Below are positions 52,383 to 63,415 of a stretch of 64,000 nt of DNA, piece after piece. The notes below the pieces were generated by a model that saw only the letters and a program-made list of their open reading frames with translations, had not been told where the DNA came from and did no database searches. The position numbers and the translations under genes were made by a program. This DNA is from Citrobacter youngae (GTDB lineage: Bacteria; Pseudomonadota; Gammaproteobacteria; Enterobacterales; Enterobacteriaceae). The stretch's first letter is position 1. Every line of letters starts with the position of its first letter. The stretch lies in assembly GCF_003818115.1 (NCBI RefSeq), contig NZ_RPOI01000002.1, positions 1 to 64,000 of the forward strand, given 5' to 3'.

Positions 52383-54064
52383 GCCAGTTCCTCCAGGGGA
52401 AGTCGTAAAGTAATTCGGGTAAAGAGGTCAGGCTCACAGGCTACGCTGATGCCAAAATCATCGCCAAACCGTTCCCGCAGGCGTTTGTCCACCAGACTCA
52501 TTCCAAGCCCGCTGGACTCAGTCGTGGGCTGATACAGTCCGGCATTATCTTCAATATCCAGCATCAGATACTGCCCTTCCTGACGAGCCGTGATAGAGAC
52601 TTCTCCGGTATCAAGTAGCTGGGAAGTGCCATGCTTAATCGCATTCTCGACTATCGGTTGCAGAGTAAACGCAGGCAATTGCTGATACGCAAGCGCTTCC
52701 GGGACCGTTAAGGTCACCTGCAGACGGGACTGGAATCGTGCCTTTTCAATTTGCAGATAGGCATTTACGTGTTCAATTTCATCAGCCAGCGTCACAATTT
52801 CCGACGGTCGTTTTAAATTCTTACGAAAGAAAGTCGAGAGATATTGCACCAGTTGGCTGGCCTGTTCGCTGTCACGACGGATCACGGCTTTAATCGTATT
52901 CAACGCGTTAAACAGAAAATGGGGATTAACCTGAGCGTGCAGAAGTTTGATTTCTGACTGCGTCAGCATCGCTTTTTGTCGCTCATATTGTCCGGCCAGG
53001 ATTTGCGCGGAAAGCAACTGGGCGATCCCTTCCCCCAGCGTGCGGTTAATTGAGCTAAAGAGACGGTTTTTAGCTTCATACAGTTTAATCGTCCCCATCA
53101 CCCGCTGGTTTTCACCACGCAACGGGATCACCAGCGTCGACCCTAATTTGCATTGCGGATGCAATGAACAGCGATAAGGCACTTCATTACCATCGGCATA
53201 CACGACTTCTCCGGTTTCAATCGCCCGTTGAGTATATGAAGAGGATATGGGCTTGCCTGGCAGGTGATGGTCATCACCAATGCCGGTAAACGCCAGTAGC
53301 TTCTCGCGGTCAGTAATCGCCACCGCACCGATATCCAACTCTTCATACAGCACCTGAGCGACCTTCATGCTGTTAACCTCGTTAAATCCCTGTCGCAGAA
53401 TCCCCTCCGTAGAGGCGGCAACTTTTAGCGCAGTGGCAGAAAACGCCGAGGTGTATTTTTCAAACATCGCGCGTTTGTCGAGCAGAATACGCATAAACAA
53501 CGCAGCGCCAACGGTATTGGTCACCATCATCGGCGCGGCAATGTTACTGACCAGGTGCAAGGCATCCTCAAAGGGACGCGCAATCAGCAAAATGATCAGC
53601 ATCTGCACCAGCTCGGCGACAAAGGTAATCGCGCCCGCAGTCAGTGGACTAAACACTTTATCAGTACGGCCACGTCGGGTAAGGACACTATGTACCAGTC
53701 CCCCAAGCAGGCCTTCCACGATGGTCGAAATCATGCAACTGAGCGCCGTCATGCCCCCCATCGAATAGCGATGAAGACCGCCGGTCAGGCCAACCAGTCC
53801 CCCAACAACAGGACCGCCAAGCAGACCGCCCATCACCGCGCCGATGGCGCGAGTATTCGCAATGGAGTCTTCAATATGCAGCCCAAAGTAGGTGCCCATG
53901 ATGCAAAAGATGGAGAAGGTGACGTAACACAGAAGTTTGTGCGGCAGTCGTATAGTGACCTGCATCAGCGGGATAAACAGGCGCGTCTTGCTCATTAGCC
54001 ACGCGATAACGAGAAACACGCACATCTGCTGAAGCAGCAGCAACACCAGATTAAACTCGTACAT
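52379..54064 (-). CDS. btsS: Pyruvate sensor kinase BtsS
   Basis: LytS-type membrane histidine kinase of 561 residues. A 5TM-5TMR_LYT membrane domain (about 1-200), a GAF-like domain (about 230-340) and a HisKA-like/HATPase region with the phosphorylated His in [14 protein letters not shown] and N-box VENAIKHG. The start [14 protein letters not shown] matches E. coli; the frame is open 49 codons upstream. Works with BtsR. Confidence 0.96.
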   Translation of the reverse strand: MYEFNLVLLLLQQMCVFLVIAWLMSKTRLFIPLMQVTIRLPHKLLCYVTFSIFCIMGTYFGLHIEDSIANTRAIGAVMGGLLGGPVVGGLVGLTGGLHRYSMGGMTALSCMISTIVEGLLGGLVHSVLTRRGRTDKVFSPLTAGAITFVAELVQMLIILLIARPFEDALHLVSNIAAPMMVTNTVGAALFMRILLDKRAMFEKYTSAFSATALKVAASTEGILRQGFNEVNSMKVAQVLYEELDIGAVAITDREKLLAFTGIGDDHHLPGKPISSSYTQRAIETGEVVYADGNEVPYRCSLHPQCKLGSTLVIPLRGENQRVMGTIKLYEAKNRLFSSINRTLGEGIAQLLSAQILAGQYERQKAMLTQSEIKLLHAQVNPHFLFNALNTIKAVIRRDSEQASQLVQYLSTFFRKNLKRPSEIVTLADEIEHVNAYLQIEKARFQSRLQVTLTVPEALAYQQLPAFTLQPIVENAIKHGTSQLLDTGEVSITARQEGQYLMLDIEDNAGLYQPTTESSGLGMSLVDKRLRERFGDDFGISVACEPDLFTRITLRLPLEELA

Positions 54065-54288
54065 ACCCGCCAACCACACATTTCTTAAAAGCGCGTAACA
54101 TACATGGGCTGCGCGTAACTTTCTTTGAACTGTTGCAAAAAAACAGGAATTTGTGAGAACGATCACTCGAAAGCGCGAGTATGACGACAATCTCACCCTT
54201 CTTTTGATCAAAAACAGACAAAACTACCTGGTTCGCAAAAGAGCGTCTAAAGTAAAACTGGGACCTCGCGAGCAAGAGTGAGACAACG

Positions 54289-55020
54289 ATGGCGCTTTAC
54301 ACGATAGGTGAAGTGGCTTTGCTTTGTGATATCAACCCTGTCACTTTACGTGCATGGCAGAGGCGTTACGGATTACTAAAACCTCAGCGTACAGACGGGG
54401 GGCATCGCCTGTTTAACGATGCGGACATTGACAGGATCCGTGAGATAAAACGCTGGATAAATAATGGCGTTCAGGTCAGTAAAGTTAAAATGTTACTCAG
54501 CAATGAGAACATTGATGTGCATAACGGTTGGCGTGAGCAACAAGAAACGCTATTGAGCTATTTGCAAAGTAACAATTTGCACAGCCTCAGGTTGTGGATC
54601 AAAGAGCGTGGTCAGGATTACCCTGCGCAAACGCTCAATACGCATTTGTTTATTCCCTTACGCCGACGTCTGCAATGCCAGCAGCCCATTCTTCAGGCGC
54701 TATTGGGGATCCTTGACGGTGTGCTCATCAATTATATTGCGATTTGCCTTGCCTCGGCGCGTAAAAAACAGGGTAAAGATGCCCTGGTAGTCGGCTGGAA
54801 TATCCACGATACCACCCGCTTATGGCTGGAAGGCTGGGTTGCCAGCCAGCAAGGATGGCGTGTTGATGTACTGGCCCACTCGCTCAATCAGCTACGGCCC
54901 GAACTGTTTGAAGGACGCACCCTGCTCGTCTGGTGCGGAGAGAACCAAACCCCTGCACAACACCAACAACTGGATGAGTGGCGCGCGTTAGGTCACGATA
55001 TTTATCCACTCGGTATTTAA
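54289..55020 (+). CDS. mlrA: MerR-like regulator MlrA
   Basis: Transcription activator of csgD in E. coli and Salmonella, held in check by the DgcM/PdeR cyclic di-GMP pair. 243 residues, as in E. coli. The N-terminal MerR helix-turn-helix (TIGEVALLCDINPVTLRAWQRRYG) is followed by a B12-binding-like C-terminal domain. Divergent from btsSR. Its main target, csgD, lies 26 kb to the left here. Confidence 0.96.
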   Translation: MALYTIGEVALLCDINPVTLRAWQRRYGLLKPQRTDGGHRLFNDADIDRIREIKRWINNGVQVSKVKMLLSNENIDVHNGWREQQETLLSYLQSNNLHSLRLWIKERGQDYPAQTLNTHLFIPLRRRLQCQQPILQALLGILDGVLINYIAICLASARKKQGKDALVVGWNIHDTTRLWLEGWVASQQGWRVDVLAHSLNQLRPELFEGRTLLVWCGENQTPAQHQQLDEWRALGHDIYPLGI

Positions 55021-55071
55021 TATTTTATTAACAAACGTGTACAATCCTTGAATTCACATAAGGAGTACAAA

Positions 55072-55179
55072 ATGAGCGCAGCTAAAATCGGTGTTATAAC
55101 CCTCTTCCTGCTGATGGCCATCGGTGGTATCGGCGGCGTGATGCTGGCAGGTTATACCTTTATTTTACGTGCCGGGTAA
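55072..55179 (+). CDS. yohO: Small membrane protein YohO
   Basis: 35-residue membrane peptide beginning [20 protein letters not shown] and ending FILRAG; a single hydrophobic span fills most of it. It aligns along its full length with E. coli YohO. AGGAG at 55061-55065 is a strong ribosome site. Its last 20 bases overlap the end of yehW (convergent). Function unknown. Confidence 0.9.
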   Translation: MSAAKIGVITLFLLMAIGGIGGVMLAGYTFILRAG

Positions 55180-55891
55180 GGTAGTACGCTAATCGCTCAA
55201 ACCCGCGATCGACAATGACTGCGGCCAATGCGACCAGCAGCGCCCCCTGGATCACATAGGCGGTATTAAACCCGCTTAACCCGATAATAATCGGTGTTCC
55301 TAACGTATTCGCACCAACGGTAGAGGCAATCGTTGCGGTGCCAATATTAATAATCACTGACGTGCGAATCCCGGCCAGAATAACCGGTGCCGCGAGCGGA
55401 AGTTCGACTTTCCGTAGCCGCTGCCCCTGACTCATGCCCATCCCGCTGGCGATATCTATTACGCTGGCAGAGATCCCTCCCAGCCCTGCCAGCGTTGCCT
55501 GTAAGATCGGTAACACCCCATACAGGATCAGCGCGATAATCGCAGGCTCCGGGCCAAACCCCATCACCGGTACGGCGATCGCCAGCACCGCAACCGGCGG
55601 AAAAGTTTGCCCCACGGCGGCAATGGTTTCCACTATCGGCCTGAATTCCGCGCCCCAGGATCGGGTTACCGCTACACCTGCCCCAACGCCAATAATGACA
55701 GCAATCAGGCTTGAAATGCCCACCAGCGTGAAATGCGCCAGCGCCAGTGCCATAAAGCTCTCTTGCTGATAAACAGGACGCGGCAATTGGGGAAACAACG
55801 CGCTGAACAGTGTCTGGCTGTGGGGCAATCCCACCAGCAACACCAGGAACAGCGCAATGAGCCACAGCAGAGGATCAAACAGATGTTTCAC
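55160..55891 (-). CDS. yehW: ABC importer permease YehW
   Basis: Inner-membrane permease of the osmoprotectant-type ABC importer YehZYXW, 243 residues as in E. coli when started at the GTG (55891, [10 protein letters not shown]). Later ATGs are absent and earlier ones extend into yehX with unrelated sequence. Six membrane segments; ABC permease EAA-type loop near [20 protein letters not shown]. The start overlaps yehX by 17 bases. Confidence 0.92.
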   Translation of the reverse strand: MKHLFDPLLWLIALFLVLLVGLPHSQTLFSALFPQLPRPVYQQESFMALALAHFTLVGISSLIAVIIGVGAGVAVTRSWGAEFRPIVETIAAVGQTFPPVAVLAIAVPVMGFGPEPAIIALILYGVLPILQATLAGLGGISASVIDIASGMGMSQGQRLRKVELPLAAPVILAGIRTSVIINIGTATIASTVGANTLGTPIIIGLSGFNTAYVIQGALLVALAAVIVDRGFERLAYYLTRHVK

Positions 55892-56822
55892 TGTGCGGTG
55901 TCTCCGAAAGCAGATCGTGAAAATGCAACGTACCACGGGCCACGCCATGGGCATTAACCACCGGCAACACATCACAGCCACGGGCGACAAAAACAGATAA
56001 CGCATCACGTAACGTCATCTCGTCCACCAACGGCTCACCGGCCAACTGTTCACCACGACGGGTAAAATCTCCCACCGTGCGCAATGACAGCAGTCTTACA
56101 CCCAGTTCACTGTGGCCAAAAAAGGTCCGCACGAAATCATTCACCGGAGCCGTCAACATCGACAGCGGCGTGCCCTGCTGCACCACCTGGCCCGCATCCA
56201 TTAACACCAGGTGCTCCGCCAGTCTCAGCGCTTCATCGATATCATGCGTCACCAACACGATGGTACGACCCAACAGACGGTGGATACGCGTCATCTCCTG
56301 CTGTAGCGCACTGCGTGTTACCGGATCCAGCGCGCCAAAAGGTTCGTCCATCAGCAGGACCTGAGGGTCAGCCGCCAGCGCGCGTGCCACACCGACCCGC
56401 TGCTGTTGGCCGCCGGAAAGCTGATGCGGATAGCGGTGACGCAAATCCGCTTCCAACCCCAGCAACGCCATCAGTTCTTCTGTTCGGTCATCAATACGTG
56501 CACGTGACCACTTCTGCAGCTGTGGTACGGTGGCAATGTTCTGGGCGACAGTCCAGTGTGGAAATAAGCCAATCGACTGGATGGCATAGCCCATACGTCG
56601 TCTTAATTCCAGCACCGGCAGGCTACGGATCTCTTCCCCGGCAAAACGGATCTGCCCACTGTCATGCTCGACCAGCCGGTTGATCATTTTCAACGTGGTG
56701 GATTTCCCCGAACCGGAGGTCCCAATTAATACCGAAAAGCTCCCTTCGCCTAAATGCAGATTGAGATCGCTCACGGCCTGTTGCTGGTTATAGGTTTTAT
56801 TGACATGGCTAAATTCAATCAT
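55875..56822 (-). CDS. yehX: ABC importer ATPase YehX
   Basis: ATPase subunit of the importer, 315 residues (E. coli 308). Walker [11 protein letters not shown], signature [16 protein letters not shown], Walker [12 protein letters not shown], and H-loop [10 protein letters not shown]-terminal CBS-like region (about 240-305) follows, as in ProV/OpuA regulators. The start overlaps yehY by 8 bases. Confidence 0.95.
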   Translation of the reverse strand: MIEFSHVNKTYNQQQAVSDLNLHLGEGSFSVLIGTSGSGKSTTLKMINRLVEHDSGQIRFAGEEIRSLPVLELRRRMGYAIQSIGLFPHWTVAQNIATVPQLQKWSRARIDDRTEELMALLGLEADLRHRYPHQLSGGQQQRVGVARALAADPQVLLMDEPFGALDPVTRSALQQEMTRIHRLLGRTIVLVTHDIDEALRLAEHLVLMDAGQVVQQGTPLSMLTAPVNDFVRTFFGHSELGVRLLSLRTVGDFTRRGEQLAGEPLVDEMTLRDALSVFVARGCDVLPVVNAHGVARGTLHFHDLLSETPHSETSV

Positions 56823-57972
56823 CGTTTGTCACCTTCAGCAGCGCTAAGCCTAAATCAAACAGCGCATCAATCAGCACTGCCAGTACCACCACCGGAATCA
56901 CGCCCAGTAGCACTAAATCAACGGCGCTACTGAGCAGTCCCTGAAAGACCAGCGCGCCAAATCCGCCAGCCCCAATCAATGCGGCAATGACCGCCATCCC
57001 CACCGTCTGTACCATCACCACCCGCAAGCTACGCAGGAAAACGGGTAGCGCTAACGGAAGCTGCACCGAAAGAAAACGCTGACGCGCGCTCATCCCCATC
57101 GCCCGCGCACTTTCCATCACATCACGCGGAACCTGATTCAGCCCAGCCACCACGCCACGAACCAGTGGCAATAAGGCATACAGCACCAGCGCAATCAGCG
57201 CCGGCGTCAGGCCCGTTCCCGCTACGCCGAGCGAGCTAAGCCACGGGAAATGCTTAACCAGTCCGGCAAGCGGCGCGATCAACAAACCAAACAACGCGAC
57301 GGAGGGGATCGTCTGGATGATATTCAGCACAGCAAATATTGGCCCCTGACGCGAAGCAGAAAAGGTGCACCAGATACCCAGCGGCACGCCAATACACAGC
57401 GCAGGCACCACAGTACCGAACAGAATAGTCAGGTGCTGCGCCAGAGCATCATCAAAGACATCATGGCGGTTGGCATATTCTTTGAGCAGAGAAAGATCGT
57501 TAAGGGTGCCGGTCAGCAGCAGCGCCACTGGCACAATGACAATTTGCGCATGCAGCACCCAGCGCCACAGCGGCTGAGCGGTGATACGCCGAATGGCGTC
57601 ACTGCCAGCCAGCAACAACACCCCTACCCCAAGCCAGAAACCGCTCCCCAGGCTGGTTCTGGCGACAGAAGTTCCCGTCTGAGCCAGATGCGTTGCCGTT
57701 TTCCCGGCTATAAACAACGCCGCTATCACCAGTAACTGGACAACAACCAGCGTCAATACACTGCCGGATTTACCGGGTATGAAGCATAGAACCACGAGCA
57801 GTAAAAGTGTCGCCGCCAGTCCCCACGCCATGTGGGGCCAGACCTCCCAGAGTTGGCGACCTTCACCGGAAACCAGACGATTAGGGGCATAACTGATGAA
57901 AGGAAGCGCGGCTGCGGCCACAGTCAGAACCACCAGCAGCAACAGCACCCGATTAACGGATATCTTCGACAC
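56815..57972 (-). CDS. yehY: ABC importer permease YehY
   Basis: Second permease, 385 residues. I chose the GTG start (57972, [13 protein letters not shown]), which gives exactly the E. coli length, has AGGTGA seven bases upstream and avoids overlap with osmF; the ATG 12 codons earlier (58008) overlaps the end of osmF by 13 bases. N-terminal membrane spans not found in YehW precede the shared permease domain; EAA-type loop near [21 protein letters not shown]. Confidence 0.9.
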   Translation of the reverse strand: MSKISVNRVLLLLVVLTVAAAALPFISYAPNRLVSGEGRQLWEVWPHMAWGLAATLLLLVVLCFIPGKSGSVLTLVVVQLLVIAALFIAGKTATHLAQTGTSVARTSLGSGFWLGVGVLLLAGSDAIRRITAQPLWRWVLHAQIVIVPVALLLTGTLNDLSLLKEYANRHDVFDDALAQHLTILFGTVVPALCIGVPLGIWCTFSASRQGPIFAVLNIIQTIPSVALFGLLIAPLAGLVKHFPWLSSLGVAGTGLTPALIALVLYALLPLVRGVVAGLNQVPRDVMESARAMGMSARQRFLSVQLPLALPVFLRSLRVVMVQTVGMAVIAALIGAGGFGALVFQGLLSSAVDLVLLGVIPVVVLAVLIDALFDLGLALLKVTNDD

Positions 57973-57995
57973 AACACTCACCTGCTGCAAATCCG

Positions 57996-58913
57996 TTACT
58001 TCACCCATCCTTTTTGCTTCAGGTAATCTGCCGCGACTTTTTTCGCATCCAGCCCCTCAACGGCGATACTGGCGTTGAGCTGCTGCAGCGTTTTTTCATC
58101 CAGGCTGGCAAATACCGGCTGTAGCCATTCCCCCATTTGCGGGTAGTCTTTCAGCACCGACTCACGCACGACGGGTGCTGGCGCATAAATCGGCTGAACC
58201 CCTTTAGGATCGCTTAATGTTTGCAGCCCCAGCGCAGCAACAGGGCCATCGGTTCCGTAAGCCATCGCCGCATTAACCCCTGAGGTCTGCTGCGCCGCAG
58301 CTTTAATCGTCACCGCAGTATCGCCCCCTGCCAGCGACAACAATTGGTTCTGATTGAGTTTGAAGTCATACGCTTTTTCAAATGCGGGCAGCGCGTCTGC
58401 ACGCTCAATAAACTCAGCAGAGGCCGCCAGTTTGAACGTCCCCCCCTCTTTCAGGTAGCGGCCTAAATCCGCAAGAGAGACAAGTTTGTTTTTTTCAGCG
58501 ATATCCTGACGTACTGCAATAGTCCAGGTATTGTTGGCTGGCGCAGGCGTTAGCCAAATCAGTTTATTTTGCTCAGCGTCCAGTTTTTTCACTTTGTCGA
58601 AACCGGCCTGCGCATTTTTCCACGCGGGATCATTTTCATCTTTAAAAAAGAATGCGCCATTACCGGTATATTCCGGATAAATATCCAGCTCACCGGAGGT
58701 GATTGCCCCACGCACCACTGGGGTGGTACCAAGCTGTATTTTATTGACAGTTTTCACGCCATGGCTTTCGAGCACCTGCAAAATAATGTTGCCGAGCAGC
58801 GCCCCTTCGGTATCTATTTTTGAACCGACCGTGACGGGTGACGCGGCCTGTAAGGGCAAGCTTATCGTCGCTAACAGCGCCAGCGAACCCACCCAAACTT
58901 TTGAGATTATCAT
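57996..58913 (-). CDS. osmF: Osmoprotectant-type binding protein OsmF (YehZ)
   Basis: Periplasmic solute-binding protein of the OpuAC/ProX class, 305 residues as in E. coli. Signal peptide cut at [17 protein letters not shown]. In E. coli the system is sigma-S and osmotically induced and binds glycine betaine with low affinity. First gene of osmF-yehY-yehX-yehW. A sigma-S-like -10 lies 50 bp upstream. Confidence 0.94.
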   Translation of the reverse strand: MIISKVWVGSLALLATISLPLQAASPVTVGSKIDTEGALLGNIILQVLESHGVKTVNKIQLGTTPVVRGAITSGELDIYPEYTGNGAFFFKDENDPAWKNAQAGFDKVKKLDAEQNKLIWLTPAPANNTWTIAVRQDIAEKNKLVSLADLGRYLKEGGTFKLAASAEFIERADALPAFEKAYDFKLNQNQLLSLAGGDTAVTIKAAAQQTSGVNAAMAYGTDGPVAALGLQTLSDPKGVQPIYAPAPVVRESVLKDYPQMGEWLQPVFASLDEKTLQQLNASIAVEGLDAKKVAADYLKQKGWVK

Positions 58914-58961
58914 GCAGCTCTCCTCATTCTTTTACGGCCCCTTTCAGAGACTTGAGGAAAA

Positions 58962-58968
58962 AGCATAG
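58962..58968 (-). promoter_or_regulatory. Probable sigma-S -10 of osmF
   Basis: The minus strand reads CGACTATGCTTTTTC, with CTATGCT close to the sigma-S extended -10 (KCTATACT). It is about 50 bp before the osmF start. Prediction by inspection only. Confidence 0.45.
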
Positions 58969-59070
58969 TCGAAAAATCAGGGCTTAACCTGGCAATTGGG
59001 GAGTAAGAGAGGGATTCGTTAGCAGTAACGAGATGAGAAATAAGAAGCAGACGCGGCGCGTACGCCTAAA

Positions 59071-59098
59071 GATAAAGGCCGGAAACCCGGCCTTTATT
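59071..59098 (-). terminator. Terminator after bglX
   Basis: AAAGGCCGG/CCGGCCTTT stem around AAAC (about 59073-59094), T-rich on the minus strand. Ends bglX before the osmF promoter. Confidence 0.8.
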
Positions 59099-59108
59099 CG
59101 CTAATCAA

Positions 59109-61406
59109 TTACAGCAGCTCAAATTCGCCCTGCTTCACTCTGGCAGAATCCACGCCGATAAAGACGTTAAACTTGCCCGGTTCAGCATCGTATTGCATAC
59201 GCTGATTCCAGAACTTCAGCGCTTCAATGTCTATCGGGAAGCTGACGGTCTGGGTTTCACCTGGCTTGAGGTTCACTTTCTCAAAACCTTTCAGCTGTTT
59301 GACCGGACGACTCATTGAAGCGGTCACATCCTGCAAATACATCTGAATAACCGTTGCACCTTCGCGCTTGCCGGTGTTGGTCACCTGCACGCTGGCCGTC
59401 ACGGTCCCGTCACGCTTCATCGTTGGGGAGGAGAGCTTCACATCAGAAACCGTGAACGTGGTGTAGCTCAGACCATAGCCAAAGGGATACAACGGACCAT
59501 TCGCTTCATCAAAGTAGCGCGACGTGTACTTGTTCGGCTTGTCCGCATTATACGGGCGACCGGTATTGAGATGGCTGTAATAGACCGGGATCTGTCCAAC
59601 AGAGCGCGGGAAAGACATCGGCAGTTTACCTGACGGGTTGTAATCACCAAACAGCACATCGGCGATGGCGTTACCGCCTTCCGTCCCGGCAAACCAGGTT
59701 TCGAGGATCGCATCGGCCTGTTGATCTTCTTTAACCAACGCCAGCGGACGACCGTTCATCAGCACCAGCACCAGTGGTTTACCGGTTGCTTTCAGCGCGG
59801 CAATCAGGTCACGCTGACTCTGTGGAATAGTGATATCGGTGCGGCTGGAAGCTTCATGCGCCATACCCTGCGCTTCGCCGACTACCGCAACCACCACGTC
59901 AGACTGCTTCGCTGCGTTCACGGCTTCATCGATCATCGCCTGCGGCGAGCGCGGGTCAACCTTCACCGCCTCTTCATACAGATTGAGGAAATCGACAATG
60001 CCTTTGTCGTTGGTGATATTCGCCCCTTTGGCGTACAGCACTTTGCCCTTATCACCGACGGCATTTTTAATCCCAGTCAGTACCGTTACCGACTGATCGG
60101 CAACACCGGCAGCGGACCAACTGCCCATCACATCACGCTTGCTGTCGGCCAACGGACCGACGACTGCCACGGTGGCGGATTTTTTCAGCGGCAACGTTTC
60201 CAGACGGTTTTTCAGCAGCACCAGGCTTTCACGCGCCACGTCACGCGCCTCTTTACGGTGCAAACGGCTTTCCGCGTTGGTGTCCTGTGGGTCAGATTCT
60301 TTGGCCCCCAGATGACTGTACGGGTCATTAAACAGCCCCATATCATATTTTACATTCAGTACATGACGCGCGGCATCATCGAGTTCCCCCATCGTAACCT
60401 TGCCCGACTTAATCAACCCCGGCAGATACTTACTGTAGTATTCATCGCTCATGCTCATGTTAATACCGGACGTGATCGCCACACGCACCGCATCTTCAGG
60501 ATCGGAGGCGGTACCGTGCTTAATCAGTTCCTTAATCGCGCCGTGATCGGAAACGGTAATACCCTTAAAGCCCCATTCATCACGCAGCACGTCTTTTAGC
60601 AGCCAGGCATCAGAGGTGGCGGGCGTCCCATTCAATGAATTAAGCCCCACCATCACCGCACCGCTACCGGCATCCAGTCCGGCCTTGTATGGCGGCATAT
60701 AGTCGTTGAATAAACGCTGCGGACTCATATCCACAGTGTTGTACTCTTTTCCGCCCTCAACGGCGCCATAAGCAGCGAAGTGCTTGACGCTGGTCATCAC
60801 TGAATACCTGTCGGCCGGGCTTTTCCCCTGCATCGCTTCCACCATGGTTTTGCCCATGATGGCGGTCAAATACGTATCTTCACCAAAACCTTCGGATGCA
60901 CGGCCCCAACGCGGATCGCGGGAGACATCGACCATCGGCGCCCAGGTCATGTTCAGACCATCGTCTGCGGCTTCATACGCAGAAATACGGCCAACGGTTC
61001 TGACCGCATCGAGATTAAAAGAGGACGCCAGGCCGAGACTTATCGGGAACACAGTACGTTGGCCGTGCAATACGTCGTAGGCAAAAAAGAGAGGAATTTT
61101 CAGGCGGCTGAGTTCCATCACCTGATCCTGCATTTTGCGGATATCCTGGCGCGTGACGGTGTTAAAAATCGCCCCAACCTGCCCGTCTTTGATCATCTCG
61201 CGGATGGCTTCTTTCGGGTTATCAGGTCCGACGCTTATCAACCGCAATTGACCGATTTTCTCATCCACGGTCATCTGTTTGAGTAAATCGGTCACAAACG
61301 CATCCCGCGCTTCAGGCGTCAGTGGATGGTTACCAAACAAGGTGTCCGCCAGCGCTGGTTGCAACGCCAGGCCCACAGCGACACCTACAGAACATAGCCA
61401 TTTCAT
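59109..61406 (-). CDS. bglX: Periplasmic beta-glucosidase BglX
   Basis: GH3 beta-glucosidase, 765 residues as in E. coli. Signal peptide cut at ALA|DTLFGNHPL. N-terminal TIM barrel with the catalytic nucleophile Asp in GITVSDHGAIK; C-terminal alpha/beta sandwich and fibronectin III-like domain (about 660-750, GYGLSYTTFTVSDV...). Hydrolyses beta-glucosides in the periplasm. Divergent from dld. Confidence 0.96.
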   Translation of the reverse strand: MKWLCSVGVAVGLALQPALADTLFGNHPLTPEARDAFVTDLLKQMTVDEKIGQLRLISVGPDNPKEAIREMIKDGQVGAIFNTVTRQDIRKMQDQVMELSRLKIPLFFAYDVLHGQRTVFPISLGLASSFNLDAVRTVGRISAYEAADDGLNMTWAPMVDVSRDPRWGRASEGFGEDTYLTAIMGKTMVEAMQGKSPADRYSVMTSVKHFAAYGAVEGGKEYNTVDMSPQRLFNDYMPPYKAGLDAGSGAVMVGLNSLNGTPATSDAWLLKDVLRDEWGFKGITVSDHGAIKELIKHGTASDPEDAVRVAITSGINMSMSDEYYSKYLPGLIKSGKVTMGELDDAARHVLNVKYDMGLFNDPYSHLGAKESDPQDTNAESRLHRKEARDVARESLVLLKNRLETLPLKKSATVAVVGPLADSKRDVMGSWSAAGVADQSVTVLTGIKNAVGDKGKVLYAKGANITNDKGIVDFLNLYEEAVKVDPRSPQAMIDEAVNAAKQSDVVVAVVGEAQGMAHEASSRTDITIPQSQRDLIAALKATGKPLVLVLMNGRPLALVKEDQQADAILETWFAGTEGGNAIADVLFGDYNPSGKLPMSFPRSVGQIPVYYSHLNTGRPYNADKPNKYTSRYFDEANGPLYPFGYGLSYTTFTVSDVKLSSPTMKRDGTVTASVQVTNTGKREGATVIQMYLQDVTASMSRPVKQLKGFEKVNLKPGETQTVSFPIDIEALKFWNQRMQYDAEPGKFNVFIGVDSARVKQGEFELL

Positions 61407-61638
61407 GTTGATTCTCTCTTAATTTCTACCCGACGAGGCAGCGAAAATATAACAAAAACCGCAGCTTGCCGTAAGCCTAAACGGGAGTGGGGAAGAAAGC
61501 TAAGGATATTCTCTGAATTTTCAAAACCAGCATGAATCAGTGGGATACAACACAGAGACAATGCGAATGAGAAAGCGTATTGTCATACATAGCGCTATGC
61601 TTGTTCCTGATATTGAGTCCCACCACAAGGAGTGGAGA

Positions 61639-63351
61639 ATGTCTTCCATTACAACAATTGATAATAAAGCGTTTCTGACTGAATTGACCCGACTGGTCGG
61701 CCATTCACACCTGCTCACCGAACCGGCCAAAACTGCCCGTTATCGTAAAGGCTTCCGCTCGGGCCAGGGCGATGCGCTCGCCGTCGTATTCCCTGGCTCG
61801 CTATTAGAGCTGTGGCGTGTCCTCAACGCCTGCGTCTCGGCTGACAAAATAATCCTGATGCAAGCCGCCAATACCGGTCTGACCGAAGGCTCTACGCCTA
61901 GCGGCAATGATTACGATCGCGACATCGTTATCATCAGCACTCTGCGCCTCGATAAGCTGCACGTCATCGGCAACGGTGAACAGGTGCTGGCTTATCCCGG
62001 TACGACACTTTATTCGCTGGAAAAGGCGCTCAAACCTTTTGGCCGTGAACCGCATTCGGTGATCGGCTCTTCCTGTATCGGTGCTTCCGTGATCGGCGGT
62101 ATCTGCAACAACTCTGGCGGATCGCTGGTGCAACGTGGTCCGGCATACACAGAAATGTCGCTCTTTGCACGCATTGACGAACAAGGTAAATTGCAGCTGG
62201 TCAACCATCTGGGTATCGAGCTGGGTCAGACTCCGGAGCAGATCCTGAGCAAACTTGATGACGAGCGGATCAAAGATGATGATGTCCAGCACGATGGGCG
62301 ACATGCACACGATCACGATTACATCACCCGCGTCAGAGATATTGAGGCCGATACGCCGGCACGCTATAACGCAGACCCTGAGCGTTTGTTTGAATCTTCT
62401 GGTTGCGCCGGAAAGCTTGCGGTGTTCGCCGTGCGCCTGGATACCTTTGAGGCTGAGAAAAACCAGCAGGTATTTTATATCGGTACCAACCAGCCAGAAG
62501 TGCTGACAGAAATCCGTCGTCATATTCTGGCCAAATTTGAACATCTGCCGGTCGCGGGTGAATATATGCACCGCGATATCTATGACATCGCCGAAACCTA
62601 TGGCAAAGATACGTTTCTGATGATCGACAAACTCGGCACTGACAAAATGCCGTTTTTCTTTACGCTGAAAGGCCGCACCGATGCGATGCTGGAAAAAGTG
62701 AAAATTTTCCGCCCGCACTTTACCGACCGGGCGATGCAGAAGTTTGGCCATTTATTCCCCAGCCATTTACCGGCACGGATGAAAAGCTGGCGTGATAAAT
62801 ACGAACATCACCTGCTGTTAAAAATGGCCGGTGGCGGTGTAGCTGAAGCACAAAGCTGGCTGACTGAGTTTTTCAAAACTGCCGAAGGTGATTTCTTTGC
62901 CTGTACGCCGGAAGAAGGTAGCAAGGCATTTTTGCACCGCTTCGCAGCGGCGGGCGCGGCCATTCGATATCAGGCCGTCCATGCGGATGAAGTGGAAGAT
63001 ATTCTGGCGCTGGATATTGCGCTGCGTCGTAACGATACCGAATGGTATGAGCACCTGCCGCCGGAAATAGACAGCAAACTGGTGCACAAACTCTATTACG
63101 GCCACTTTATGTGCTATGTCTTCCATCAGGATTACATCGTGAAGAAAGGTGTGGATGCTCACGAACTGAAAGAGCAAATGCTAGTGTTACTGCGTGAGCG
63201 CGGGGCACAATACCCTGCAGAACATAACGTGGGGCATCTGTATAAAGCACCAGAAACATTGACGCGTTTTTATCGCGAAAACGACCCGACCAACAGTATG
63301 AATCCGGGTATTGGCAAAACCAGTAAGCAGAAGTACTGGAAAGAATCGTAG
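61639..63351 (+). CDS. dld: Quinone-dependent D-lactate dehydrogenase Dld
   Basis: Peripheral inner-membrane FAD enzyme that oxidises D-lactate and passes electrons to the quinone pool. 570 residues (E. coli 571). FAD-binding type 4 domain with GSSCIGASVIGGICNNSGGSL; cap and membrane-binding domains follow, rich in Lys/Arg (HLPARMKSWRDKYEHHLLLKMA). The start MSSITTIDNKAF has AAGGAGTGG upstream; 33 more codons are open before it. Followed by REP sequences. Confidence 0.96.
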   Translation: MSSITTIDNKAFLTELTRLVGHSHLLTEPAKTARYRKGFRSGQGDALAVVFPGSLLELWRVLNACVSADKIILMQAANTGLTEGSTPSGNDYDRDIVIISTLRLDKLHVIGNGEQVLAYPGTTLYSLEKALKPFGREPHSVIGSSCIGASVIGGICNNSGGSLVQRGPAYTEMSLFARIDEQGKLQLVNHLGIELGQTPEQILSKLDDERIKDDDVQHDGRHAHDHDYITRVRDIEADTPARYNADPERLFESSGCAGKLAVFAVRLDTFEAEKNQQVFYIGTNQPEVLTEIRRHILAKFEHLPVAGEYMHRDIYDIAETYGKDTFLMIDKLGTDKMPFFFTLKGRTDAMLEKVKIFRPHFTDRAMQKFGHLFPSHLPARMKSWRDKYEHHLLLKMAGGGVAEAQSWLTEFFKTAEGDFFACTPEEGSKAFLHRFAAAGAAIRYQAVHADEVEDILALDIALRRNDTEWYEHLPPEIDSKLVHKLYYGHFMCYVFHQDYIVKKGVDAHELKEQMLVLLRERGAQYPAEHNVGHLYKAPETLTRFYRENDPTNSMNPGIGKTSKQKYWKES

Positions 63352-63412
63352 GCCCGATAAGCGTAAGCGCCATCGGGCACGTTGCCGGGGGCGCTTCGCT
63401 TGCCCGGCCTAC
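63352..63412. repeat. REP/BIME pair between dld and pbpG
   Basis: GCCCGATAAGCGTAAGCGCC-ATCGGGC followed by GCCGGGGGCGCTTCGCTTGCCCGGC: two GC-rich palindromes in the REP style fill the gap between convergent dld and pbpG. Confidence 0.75.
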
Positions 63413-63415
63413 GGT

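Noticed and set aside
59721..60599. 292-codon open frame on the plus strand inside bglX
   Set aside because: Antisense to the conserved GH3 hydrolase; composition is that of a shadow frame.
61804..62751. 315-codon open frame on the minus strand inside dld
   Set aside because: Antisense shadow of dld, rich in His and Phe, without a ribosome site or domain.
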